41,283 bases of DNA. Source: Chromera velia. Lineage: Eukaryota; Sar; Chromeraceae. Positions within the stretch are counted from its first letter, which is position 1; each line of letters begins with the position of its first letter. The DNA lies in contig JAHBMJ010004831.1 of assembly GCA_018398765.1 (NCBI GenBank), forward strand, positions 1 through 41,283. The letters are read 5' to 3'. Below the pieces are notes generated by a model. It was not told where the DNA came from and made no database searches. It saw only the letters and a list, made by a program, of their open reading frames with translations. Of this stretch, positions 20,160-31,146 are shown one piece after another. The position numbers and the translations under genes are program-made.

Positions 20160-23100
20160 GAAACATCGGAGTAAAGTTGGGGCATGTGAGCTTGATGCGA
20201 AGCTTATGCGACTTTTCTGCATCCTCTCTCTGTCTTTTCTGTTTCTTTATTGACTCAAAGAAAAAGGATAACCCTAAAGCAACCACCAGATCTTCATTGC
20301 CATTTTTCATTGAAGTTTTTCTTTTCACCGTTTTCACACCGATGTGTGCAGAGAGCAGCAAGGCGAGAGACTTAACAACGGATGAGTGAGTGATAATAAA
20401 GAAAGAATAATGGCACGAGTGGGGAAGTAGTAAGAAAGCAAGGAAGGAAGAAAAGACGAACGAGAGAAGTAAACTGCACTCATCCGACTTGGCTGCGCTC
20501 TGCCGTTCCTTTTTCCCCACCGAACACAAGCACTTCTTGTTGTTCTTGTGCACTGTCTTCGTCTTCTTCACTGCAGACCCTCTCAGTACGGCCTCACAGG
20601 CAACTCTCTCATGACAGAGTGGGTGTCCGGACGTCTCCAGAGCATTGAGACACAGAGCACAAGAGAGAGTGAGGAGGAGGGAGACGGCCAATCAGATCCA
20701 CAGTCTGTCTCTGTGTCTGTCAGCTTCAAAGTCCCAGAGAGAGGAGACACAGAGTTCACTCAAAGGTTCGAGTGGAAGAGATTTGTCGACACAGACGGTC
20801 AGCCACAAAGACAGAGAGACAGGCAGACAGCCGGACAGACTGAGAGACAGACAGAGAGACAGAGAGTGGCAGACGCTCATGCTCAAACAGCTAGTCAGCT
20901 ACCCAGGCAGGCATGCATCCACGTTCTACTTGTTCTGAAATGAACAGACAGGCAGACAAGCAGCTAGGCAAGATGCAGATATACCTCCATCGCTTCTTCT
21001 TTTCTTTCTTTTTTTTCTTCGTTCTTTCTTTCTTCCTTCCTTTCTTTCTTTCTTTCTTCATCTATTTACTTCTTTGCGTGCGTTTTTTTTGGAGCCTGTC
21101 TGGTTTTCTCTTTCCGTTTTTTCCTTAGCTCATGTAAAGCTGAAGGCATAGGGCATGCGTGCGGCTTGTGAATGGGCCCTTTTTTCTGTCCGGATATTTC
21201 CTTTCTGTCTGGGGCGAGGGCTACAATGCCCTCTGTGTGCCTTTCAATCTCAAATTGTGGTCCTCAGGCGGCGATAGGGACGGGAGGAGGGAGAACTAAT
21301 GAGATTTGAGTGATGATTGATTGATTGATTGATTGATCCGAGTGAGGCTGATTCCTCCTCTTGTGAATTTGTGTTTGCTGTCCCCCCCCTGCAGTGCCCT
21401 GCATCTGTCCACCAGAGGGGACCGTGAGAGTACGGCCCCCCCGTCTGCAAATGGAGGAGATCTTTCCTGGTGGGTGGGTGGGTGGGTCTCTCTCGTCCCG
21501 TTTCTATTCGCAGAAAGAAAGAAAGAGTGGCTGAGTGATCGACTGGCTGACTGATCATTGATGGAAGGAGGAAGGAGAATTTGGTGAATGAATGAGCATA
21601 TGAATCAACTCACAGGCAGGGGACCTGGAGGGTATGGATTCAACTTGTCCTTTTTGGTGCCTAGAAAGGAGAGATGGGCTGATCTGAATGCGGGCAGGTG
21701 ATCAACAACTCTCTTCCATGTCTTTAAAAAGAGAGCATAGAAAGACTGCTAGGCAGAAATAATGGAAGCAGAGGGAAACCCCAGGCATGTAGAAAGAACA
21801 TTTATAAGTGGACAGAGACAAGGAGAAGTATCCTTCTATGCACCTCCCTGTCCTCCCCCCTATCTCCATTCCATCTTGTTGCATGCAGGCAAGTTGGTCA
21901 CCGTCTTGAGTCGTCAGTCTCGTGAGGGAAGAGGCACCTTGGCTGAGCGAAGTGACTCTGCTGCAGTGTGCGACGCCCTCATCTGTGACGTTCGGATCTT
22001 CCTGGAAGGAGGGGGGAATCAAGAGGTGCGTGCGTCAGTCAGTCTGTCAGTCTCTTACGTTTGGGGTTCATTCAACCAGTTCATCCGCAGTTTTGCTCGG
22101 AGGGTACCTTGACATCTCAGTGATATTTTTGCACTCCTTGCACTTGAGGATCGAGCATTTTACTTCCCCAATTCTTTCATCCCCCTCAATTTTCTGCCTT
22201 CCTTTTTCCCTGCTTGCTGTCTCTCTGTTTGCAGGGATTTGTTGACCTGATCTATTTGAGTGACGGGAGTCTGGAGAGGCACGTGCCTCTGTTTGACCTC
22301 CAGCACAGCCTCCCCATGATGGCCTCACACGACAGAACCAGACACTGGTGGCTGCACGGAGAGCCTTTGGTGACAGCAGAGTGTCCGATGTTTCCGCTGG
22401 TGAAGGTCTTCGTTTCTTCTGGTGGGGGGGACGGGAGAGCAGAGACAACACAGGTACGTTTGGGGGGGGGGATTTGCATTTGAGCATTTGTGATCAAATG
22501 TGTTGGAAAGATAGATCTCTCATTTCACGTTATGGGAAACAAAGACTGCAAAGTTTTCTACCTTCCTTTTGTTTTTCTTTCCTTCCTTCCTTCCTTTTGG
22601 ATTTCTGTCTCCTGCTTCGCTTGGTCCTGCCTTCAGGAGACCCACCCCGAACAAGTGGAGCGCGTCAGACCTCGTTGCACTCTGTTTGACGACTCAGAGG
22701 AAGAGGAGGACTATGTGGATGAAGCTAAAAACGCAGAAGAAGGAGTGCACAAAGAAGACGAAGAAGAAGAAGATGCGCCACCACTTCCCCCCCACTTCCC
22801 AATTTCAGCAAATTCTTCTTTCTCCTCTTCCTCTTCAGTAGAGATTGCCGCCAAAATCCAATCCCAAACCTCCCACCAGCCTTACACAAAAGTACGACCG
22901 CACTCCAGGGGGAACTGCCCACAGCGGTGGCCCTCTTTCCAAGAGACGGTAGCGACTCGGGCAGAGATCTCAAACAGTCAGAGCACAGTCACTGTCACCA
23001 ACGGCATGTGGGGGGAAGGGGAAGAGGACGGAGAGGAGGGGGGAGGCTTTTCTGACAGCGAGACGAGTCAGATCCCAGACAGATGCAGTAACAGCAACAG

Positions 23101-24256
23101 AGTAAAAGAGGATTCTTCAAGTTCCTGTCCGCAGCAGGAGAGGTCAGACTCCCCTCAATCCTCCCGTGTGCTCCTTCTTTTCTCTTTCCCCTGCGACTAC
23201 TACCGCACCGCCTCTCCAGAAGAGAGAAGCGAGCTGCAAGCCTCAATGCAAAGAGAAATACAGACTTCCACCAAACAGAGCATCTTCCCTTTCGACGTCA
23301 ATCTAGACGAAGGAGGAAAGACAGAGAAGGAGGCTGAGCATCAAGACCACACAGACAGCCGATCTCACGAAGCACCAACCGCTTTGTCAAATTTAAATTT
23401 CAATCATTTTGGGGAAGACCGCCGTGAGCATACAGAAAGACAAGGTGGGAGGGATGAGGTTAATGTTGGACCTCCATCTCTGTCTCTCCTCGTCAGCCCT
23501 CCTTCTTCAGAAGCCGCCCCTCTGTCTCTTCCCCCCTGGCAGGAGCACTCATGCTTCCACAGTCAGAACTTAATGATGCCCTCATCTCACGAACATGCAG
23601 GCAGATTTGGGGGTCCTCTGTCCTTCCCATCTTCTCAATTTCTCAAACCCCCCATGCACTCACAGTCACTCTTACAACTTCAACATCACATAGGAGGACT
23701 GCATGGGCACACCGATGACAGTCGGCATGCGCCCCCTTCCCCTATGCAGCCCCCCTACTCATTCGGGGGGATGAACTTCCACCCTGCAGATGCAGACCCC
23801 TGCAGAGAGAGGGACAGACACGACGAACATAACCCATTCGCGTGCCTCCCGGGGTCCTCCCCGGTGCACCCGTTTTCGGTCTCTCCCTCTCGAGGGGGGG
23901 GGGAATCAGTGTCGCTTCCTCCTCCTCCTCCTCCTCCTCAGTCTCATGGGGGGGCAGATGCAGATAGAGACGATCTGATGGGCGTAGGTCCGTTTGGCTG
24001 CTTAGGAGAAGGAGGGAGATTTCCTTCCTCCAGCAGCTTCTCGAACCTCCCCGGGGGGACGATGGGGGGTGATGGGGGGATAGGCTTCCTCCCTTCGGGG
24101 GCAGGGGGGGCAGCAGAAGAGGGGGACATGGAAGGGGACCTTGACTTTGGCCGACACGATTTCCCTCCACACGGAGTTTCGCTTTCCGGGTCCCTTTTGA
24201 ACTTTGAGATGGGGGGAGGGACGATGGACGGCAGCGGTGACTTCCTCATGCAATAG
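17954..24256 (+). CDS. Large AT-hook nuclear protein, six exons, about 1,459 aa
   Basis: Exons are 17954-20061, 20577-20797, 21395-21469, 21889-22025, 22235-22453 and 22637-24256. All introns are GT-AG, phases 2, 1, 1, 0, 0, and the joined frame is open from ATG to TAG (4,380 nt). Two AT-hooks stand at about residues 358-368 (KRGRPIGSKK) and 404-414 (RPVGRPRKTP), which bind the minor groove of AT-rich DNA. Most of exon 1 is Pro/Ser/Thr/Gln-rich and disordered. Exons 2-5 (about residues 703-920) encode the only compact-looking part, with CDVRIFLEGGGNQ and DLIYLSDGSLERHVPL, which faintly recalls Tudor-type barrels. Exon 6 has an acidic run (DDSEEEEDY), then Pro/Gly-rich sequence. Probably a chromatin or transcription factor; family not recognised. 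The stretch after 20061 that reads SLSLS-VCVCV is intron, not protein. Confidence 0.75.
20088..20158 (+). repeat. Compound (CT)n-(GT)n microsatellite in AT-hook gene intron 1
   Basis: A run of CT units passes straight into a run of GT units, starting about 26 bp after the 5' splice site. It has the same order, strand and junction as in the kinase intron at 1331-1420. Confidence 0.95.
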
Positions 24257-27200
24257 AATTAAAAGAAGGGAGAAAAAGGGAAGGGAAGGGAATGGAAATT
24301 AAGGAGCTCGGTCGGGAGGGAATGTCGGGATGGATTTCCTTCCCTCTCTGTATGTTTGTCTTTTGCGCCCTTCATTTTATCTTTCTGTCATTCAATGTGT
24401 GTCTCTTTCTTTCCTACTCTCTCTCCTCCCCCCCCTCTCCTCACTCTCTCTTCTGCTTTCCCCCTCCCTAAGTTTTACACTACTACCCTCTCCGTGTGTG
24501 TCGCCTATCTGTCTTTTCACCCCCCTCCCGGGACTTTCCGGGAGAGGGAGTTTCTCTCTAGATTCGGAAAAAGAAAGAGTGGACTGAAAGTTCTCATAAC
24601 GATTCGGGTAGAAAGAAAAAAGTCATGAATGGAACAGTGCAGAAAGAAGTAGAGACAGACAGACACAGAAGTCGACTGACGCACAGACGGGTCACGTGGA
24701 CACACACACACTGGATGATCTGGAAAGAAACTTCATCGATCGATCAGTCAAAAAACCGCAATGACAAGTAGGGTTCTTCAAAAGTGAAATCACCATAGCT
24801 GTTGAATCCAGGAATTCAATCGAGATGATCAAAAGCAGACTTCACCCAACGATCGACCTTCCATCCAAGCGTCTGCAAGAACCTGCATGAGGAAATCAAA
24901 CAGAAGGACGAGATGCAGGAATTATGGAAGAAGGGAACCACGGAAACAGGCAAACAAACAGACGAACAGAACAGGCAAACAAACAAAAAACAAGGGCGGA
25001 AAATGAATGGAAAGAAGGCAGGACGGAGAAAAAAAAAACGCGAAACATTAGACAGGGAAAATTTTGTAAAAGCCGACAGCCGTACACTACAAATTAATTC
25101 ATTTGCGATACTTCCATCGCTTTGTGCGTGTTTGGGTGGGTGAAGGGCTCCGCAGGCGTCTTCACAAAGGAAAGGAGGAAATTTGTTCCATTTCGGAAAG
25201 TTGAGAAAGATATTAAAGAACAATCACGCATGGGGAGGGAGTGTAGGGGGAAAGGGATGGGAAACAACTTTGCAGGACAAGTAAGCCAGGCCCTACATAG
25301 GCGTGAAACTTGAGGGGAAGGAAGAGTCGATCGATCGACGGACACAAAGGATTGACAAGAAGAGAGCCGAAAGGATTCAACAGAGAGAGGAAAGGAAGAA
25401 CCCAAGCGGGTGTGTTTGTCCTTTCTTTCTGCCTCTCTGTGTCTCTCTCTGTCTTTCTTTCTTCGGTGCGTCTTTCTTTCATTCGTTCGTTCTTTTTTTT
25501 TTTCGTTCTTTCCCTTCTGTCTGCCTGCCTGTCTCTCTTTCCCTTTCTCTGTCTATCTCTTTCTCTCTCTGTGTTTCCCGTATGGTGCCCTTTTCGAACA
25601 AATCTGGTCTTCTAGAAAGATGTATTCCTTCATTTGCAGGTATCCGTTGCAAGTGATCAATCATCTAGTCAATCAAAAATGGTAAAAGGCGCATTATCGC
25701 TTTCTTGCTCTGAGTCCTGCTCATCTTAGAAAAACAATGTTCGTATAATAACCTTTCATGCATGCATGGTGCGTTCTCTGGCATGCATGACAATGTACTA
25801 CAGATCTTGAATATTCCTAATAATGTCCTACTCTTAAATTCAGAATAGAGTTCCATTGCGAAAATAAAACAAATATTACGGAAATTAATTTGTTTGTCCC
25901 CATTAGATTCCGAAAGAAATTTGCTAAGAAATTTGAATTCAATTACATGGTATATGCTCTAGTCTTAGTTGTAGCCTCTAGTACAGCATGGCTTTCATTC
26001 CTGCTAGCATTCCTGCTACATTTATCACAATCCATCTGTTGCCAACTAAGTACAACTAAGTTACTATAATTAGTAGGCTAGTTGATATGATTAGGATTAA
26101 AATTTATGTCCAGATCGAGGATTGGCTTCCCGTTTCAATGCCGAACTTGAATATGCGACATGTAGCAATTAAAATGAAACATATACCGGTGATATGGACC
26201 TAATTAATTAAGGCTATTAAATTCAAAAAAAATTAAAATTTAAGGTATTTATCTAAATTACATGTACGGATTACATGCATGATATATGAAATATAAAAAA
26301 CAATCTATATCTATAGAGGAATTACTTGAGTACTAATTTCAAGTTCTAGTTCAAATTATTAAAGTTGCTATTTGTGTTTTTTTTTTTTGGTTAGTATAAC
26401 TTACTACTACTTACTACTAAACACTGCTGGGAGTACTGCATGGGGTTGTTTTATTAGAAGTGCAGATGGACAAATCTGGGTGATGCCGAAAGCATCAACC
26501 TGCCGCCAGACACAATTCTTGGTGGGCAGTTTCCGGCTGAGATAAGTTTTTGACTCGATCTATCTAAATATCTGTAAATTACGCTAAATTACTCTATATA
26601 CTTTATATTCAAAAATTATGTTGTTACGAAGGGCAATTCGATCTAGGTTTGTATAGGGGTTTAACTTAGCCATGGTACATTAAAAAGTATGGAGCTACAC
26701 AAAATAAAATAATAGGAGCAGTGAAAGCAGGTTTGCAGATGGGACCTCCCTGAATCTAACTACTACTTGAAAGTTCAAGCCGCATTTTTGGATAAGCTTG
26801 AAAGTCCGCACCGCAGGCGCGGATCATTTACGGTATCTTGAAAGCCAAAGCCGCATATCTGGACGGTGTCTTGACCGTCTACGCCGCAGGCGTGGACGGT
26901 CTCTTAAAAAACGATGTTGCAGATAGAGATTATCTTCAAGACATCTTGATTATTTTTCTGTTAAGTGGGACTTAGGTTCAAGGAGGTTGCAGATGGCAGT
27001 GCTTAGAGTAGCGTCAGTATGCAATGATTCGGAGAGTAAGAGGAACACGGGCGACAACGAAGACACTGTTCAACACTGTTCAAGACAGGGGCTATGTTAT
27101 TAGCTACAGCAGGAGGTGTGGCTGCAGCCTGTAGCATAGGTTCCCGAGGAGGAGGGCGACTGGGCGTCAGGGTACGTGAGGGATTAGTTGAGAAAAAAAA

Positions 27201-27392
27201 CTAGTTAATTCAAAACAGATAAAAACAGAGAAGAACGACATGCATACAATACTATACATAGCTATACAATGCAACACTGAAAATCATTATCACAAAAAAA
27301 AAAAATTCTAGATTTGTCGTTGTCCACATGTATTTACAGGGGGACTCCGCATGATGATTCACAGCTTTCTGCTTACTTCTGCTTTTTTCAAT
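24257..27392. other. Gene-poor interval
   Basis: From 24.26 to 25.65 kb the DNA is pyrimidine/purine-biased with CT-rich simple repeats (about 25420-25575). From 25.7 to 27.3 kb it is AT-rich with no open frame of note. A degenerate tandem repeat at 26766-26940 is listed separately. I see no gene on either strand. Confidence 0.6.
26766..26940. repeat. Degenerate tandem repeat, about 33-bp unit, 5-6 copies
   Basis: Units start with CTTGAAAG or a variant at 26766, 26797, 26837, 26870, 26903 and 26934 (spacings 31, 40, 33, 33, 31). Most then read about eight variable bases, CCGCA, and a TGGA-like word. The phase is clear although copies differ by many changes. Confidence 0.7.
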
Positions 27393-27861
27393 ACCGGCAT
27401 AGCTCAGTGGTAGAGCGCGTATTTTCTTTGACAACCTTGGAAATGATGATTGAGGTTTTTATTATGCATGCTGCGTCCCCGTGTATGAGGGGCGGATCTA
27501 GCCTAGTCTGTCAAAAGGTTCCGGTTCGTCCCGTCTGTTCTGAATCTAGGAATATCTAGGAACACTGCACATTGATCCCTTGGAAATTAAGGAAGATGTT
27601 TCGGTCTTGGTAGACTTTCGTCCACCACGGGGCTATGGCTATCCACTGGGATACACTCCTCCGGAGTCAGTCCCATACCCCATATGCATGTCTGCTCCCC
27701 CTTCCACTGGGGCAGTCTAGCAAAACTTCAGTTGTGCAGGATGTCAAATCTACTTCCCTGACTATACCTCTCCGTGGCCAGTTTACCTCTTCGAACCCTC
27801 AATCATCATCTTCGAAGAGAGTCAACCTACAAGGTCCCGGGTTCGAATCCTGGTGCCGGCA
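27393..27861 (+). tRNA. tRNA gene split by a roughly 390-bp insert
   Basis: The 5' half at 27393 reads ACCGGCA, then TAGCTCAGTGG (perfect A-box) and TAGAGC closing the D-arm. The 3' half at about 27826-27861 has AGGTC, a T-arm with GGTTCGAATCC (perfect B-box) and a closing TGCCGGC plus A. The acceptor halves pair at 6 of 7 positions; only position 1 is A opposite C, which a G-to-A change would explain. TTTTT, a Pol III terminator, follows at 27863. The anticodon arm is where the two halves part, so the anticodon cannot be read with confidence. It may be a pseudogene interrupted by an insertion or carry an unusually long intron. Confidence 0.55.
27439..27500 (+). repeat. Dispersed repeat copy A (inside the split tRNA)
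   Basis: The reverse complement of this stretch matches 33622-33678 over most of its length, including AGATCCGCCCCTCATA and AAAAACCTCAAT. It occupies the start of the insert that separates the tRNA halves. Confidence 0.65.
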
Positions 27862-28583
27862 CTTTTTCAACACATTCGGTACTTTTTGGGCTGCCATGCA
27901 TGCAATGGCATCGCGAGCGCAAGGGGCCCGGTTTGACCTTCGCAAGCGTTTACTAATATGCGCGTTTGACCTTCCTTGCAGTTCCTCAGACTTCCTCTGC
28001 CTTCCAACATCTTCCAATGATCGTCGGATCAAAGTGTAATTGAGTGTCCACCAGATAGATCTAGAAAAAGTCCTGAGTGCCTCCTTGAAGAATCATTTCG
28101 AATCACAAGAATCAGACAGACGGTCTGAGATTCAGACTGAGAATTGAACACCGAGACAGCGGGCAGGTCGATCGCAAAGTGGTTTGGCCATACGTCTATA
28201 TATCGACACTTCCTGCGACAGTGCATGATTCCTCGAGCTTTGAGATCGAGTAACTAGAAGAGAGCCAGATATCCTGACAGTTTTTGGCGTCGATCCATCT
28301 GCTTGTCCTCCCTCCAACAGTCGCTGATCGTGCCGTTGCCTTCCTTCAAGTTGAAGGTCATCGAGGCACCTGTGGTAAGTCTGTTCTCTCCTGCTCTCTT
28401 CTTTGGCGTCAACTTCATAATTTGCTTCTTTACAACTGATTTGATTGCATAACAGTAGTCTAAAGCTTGTGAGTTTGCGAATCTGTGCAGGTGACCGCCA
28501 AATCAAACGAGGCCGCAGGAAGCCTTGTTCCTTCTTGACACTCACCTCCTGATCAAAACCGTCTACCTGTCTGCATTGGCACG

Positions 28584-29620
28584 ATGAAGGGGTTCATCGC
28601 CTTCATTGCACATTGCCCGGAGTTGCGAGAGAATCAACGCGTTGTGGTTATGGGAGAGTGCCCTGAGCTGGGTGGGTGGGAGTTGGGTGGTGCGTTGTCT
28701 CTGAGTCCTGCACCGTGCGGGCGTCCGTGGTGGGCGTCAGGTGAGGTGAAGATAAATCTCCCAGAATCCACGATGGGTGTCGCTGGAGATTCGTGAATGG
28801 CGTGGAGACGGGGGAAGAGGGTGGGGGCGTGGGGGTGTCAGAATTGAAGTTTCGACTGCTTGCGATTCCGAACGATTGGCAATGCACAGAGTTGGAGGTT
28901 CCACATCCTTGCGACCTCGTGTCTCTTGAGCCGTTGATGGAGGGAGACTTTCGTATCGTGCGTCTCGTTGGTGCGCCTCCTCTTTCTGACCGTTCTTCGG
29001 TCGGAGCAAGAGGAGTCAACACAATCCATGTCTGTGCAGAGGGAGGAGAGGGACAGGAGAGGGAGGTGGTTGGGATTTCGGTCGAATGGGGGGTCCCTGA
29101 GAGCGTGCAGCTCGCTCTTCTCCCTCTGCCCACGAACAGACAGATGGAAAACCTGCACAGAGAATATCAGCATAATGGTCTGTCTGAGAGCCAGCCAGAG
29201 ATTGCGTGTCCGCCTTTCTCAGAGGGAAGAACCGAAAAGACGTCCAGAATTGAGAAAGGAAACGGTGGTTCAGAGGGCGTCCCCATTTGCCGCCCCCAGT
29301 CGGCTGTCAAATCCTAAAGGTCTGATCATGACAGGGGAAGCGATGAGGGTAACCACCCCGCTGACTTCGAGTTTGACCACCCTCCAACCCAAAGGACTGT
29401 GGGGGGAAGAGCATCTGTGAGCGTGGCCGACAGCGCTATCAGTGCAAGGACTGTGGAGGAAAGGGCATCTGTGAGCACGGTCGTATTCGCTCTCAGTGCA
29501 AGGATTGTGCAGCGAAAATGTTTTGCGAGCACGGTCGGCGGCGCGATCGATGCACAGATTGCGGAGGGGCGCATCTGTGTTCACTCAAAGGACCGCCGAT
29601 ACTGCCGGGAGTGCCTCAAG
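28584..29620 (+). CDS. CBM20-like starch-binding protein with Cys/His repeats, frame breaks
   Basis: From ATG 28584 the first frame reads like a CBM20 starch-binding domain: FIAHCPE, VVVMGECPELGGWE, ALSLSP and PWW, the usual strand and tryptophan pattern that binds glucan chains. It hits TGA at 28794-28796. The sense continues in another frame (WRFVNGVETGE, SELKFRLLAI, matching the late CBM20 strands) to TAA at 29315, then on in that frame. From about 29392 a third frame encodes three to four 18-residue units of the form CKDCGGKGICEHGRIRSQ (Cys-x2-Cys-x5-Cys-x-His). The last unit, ICVHSKDRRYCRECLK, needs a further frame change in a G-run near 29565. A donor-like AAG-GTGGCC follows at 29621. 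The breaks could be unrecognised introns, sequencing indels in G-runs, or decay. Glucan binding is inferred from the family. Confidence 0.55.
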
Positions 29621-31146
29621 GTGGCCTCTTCTCTCCCTCATTGATCCCTCCACTTTGATGTTCTGTGCCCTTCGTCCCCTTCTTTGTCTCTTCCTACACG
29701 TATGCAAGATGAATGGATGGGGGCAGCAAGGGGTCCTTCTCGATTTGTCCTAGAGGGAAAGGGGGATGAGGCGGTGAGTGCTGACAGTCTTCTCAGTGGT
29801 GCTTGCCGTCGTTGTGCTCGTACGTGCATTGTGCACAGACTTTCGGAGTACGTGTGTTTGTATCCGTCTGTTCTGTCTGCCCCCTTTCCTTGCTTGGCTC
29901 GACTTTTGTTTCTCTACCCTAAGATACTTCGACCCTCGATCTGTCTCTCTCTTGAGCTACTTGCTTTGTGTTGTGCTCTCTTGGTTTCTGTCTCTGTTTT
30001 TTTCGTCGGAGACTGTAGGGGGACAGAGTCAGAAGAGCCACAGAGACGGGAAGGGGGGAGAGGCATGACTGTGAGGAGAGAGAAAAAGAAGCGGAACACT
30101 TGCAAAAGAGGAGAATTCTTGGCGTCAGTGAGCCGTATGATTACAGATTGTTTTGATCTTTGTTCTAAAGATCTTTTCTCTTCCTTTGCCCCCAACACTG
30201 GCTGGCGGTTTGAATGTCCTTTGATTTCCTCTTTTCGTCTGACCGGCCATATGTTTGTTTTTTCCTCTTTCTTCCTTCCTTCTGTCCGTCGTTCTTCCTT
30301 CCTTCCTTCCTTCCTTCCTTCCTTCGTTCCTTCCTTCCTTCCTTCCTTTCTTCCGCCTTTCTTTCGTTCCCTTTCTTTCGGTCTTCCTTCCTCCCTTCCT
30401 TCCTTCCTTCCTTCCTTTCTTCCGCCTTTCTTTCGTTCCCTTTCTTTCGGTCTTTCTTTTGTCCCCTCCTTCCTTCCTTCCTTCCTTCCTCAAGAGTTTC
30501 TTCAGGCATTATGACACGGCGGAATCGCTCCTCTCTTGGGCCGGACTGTATGTGTATTTGGCGTAGCGACAATTTCTGGTTATTTTTGTTGGCAGCTCGC
30601 CACTACTCGCTGTCGTCGTCTTCCCCCTTTCTCTATTTTTTCCCCCGACACATACACCCCTCTGTGGACATGTCTTATCAATACACCTTTTTATCTACAC
30701 ACTTCAGACACTACCCCAAATTTTGCTTCTTGGCATACTAGGTTATGATTCAAAAGGAATCTAACTAGGTGCTCCTGCTTTCTCTTGAGATAGCTTCATA
30801 AAGAGGGAAGGGTGCATCATGTATCTGCTTTTAATATACAGACAGCTGGACAGACAGTTTTTTAAAACTTGTTTTTTGTTCAAAATTTTTATATGACTAG
30901 TTATGTGAGTTTAAAAGAACATCAACATGATTAATCACTAACAATCGTGAAATCAATCATTTTTATTATGGCCATGTACACATCGGCACATTAATATTGC
31001 TGGCAGCATATTGCTAGTTAGAGTTTTAGGCTAGCTGATAAAATTAAATTCATACAATATTCTGGAGTGAGTGGATGTAGATCTACTTTATGCACAAAAC
31101 TAATTAAATACGAACAGTCACTTCCAGTACTAGTTCCAATAGCTCT
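29621..31146. other. Non-coding interval with CCTT repeats
   Basis: Further exons of the CBM20-like gene may lie at the left but I cannot place them. The centre is a CCTT microsatellite and the right part, from about 30.7 kb, is AT-rich with no gene. Confidence 0.5.
30294..30490 (+). repeat. Interrupted (CCTT)n microsatellite
   Basis: Three blocks of TTCC units are separated by two copies of a longer interruption (CGCCTTTCTTTCGTTCCC), so a block of roughly 70 bp is itself repeated. Long FPSF or RKEG reading frames across it are artefacts. Confidence 0.9.

Noticed and set aside
20062-20389. Continuation of the AT-hook protein as a long Ser-Leu and Val-Cys repeat tail
   Set aside because: It is read-through of intron 1 across the CT/GT microsatellite. 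A GT donor at 20062 and an acceptor at 20576 join two coding exons in frame.
21312-21338. (ATTG)n as the tail of a second LINE insertion
   Set aside because: It sits alone in intron 2 of the AT-hook gene with no LINE-like sequence on the side where the element body should be.
29684-30514. Long open frame encoding FPSF repeats
   Set aside because: It comes from the CCTT microsatellite, and the opposite strand is equally open.
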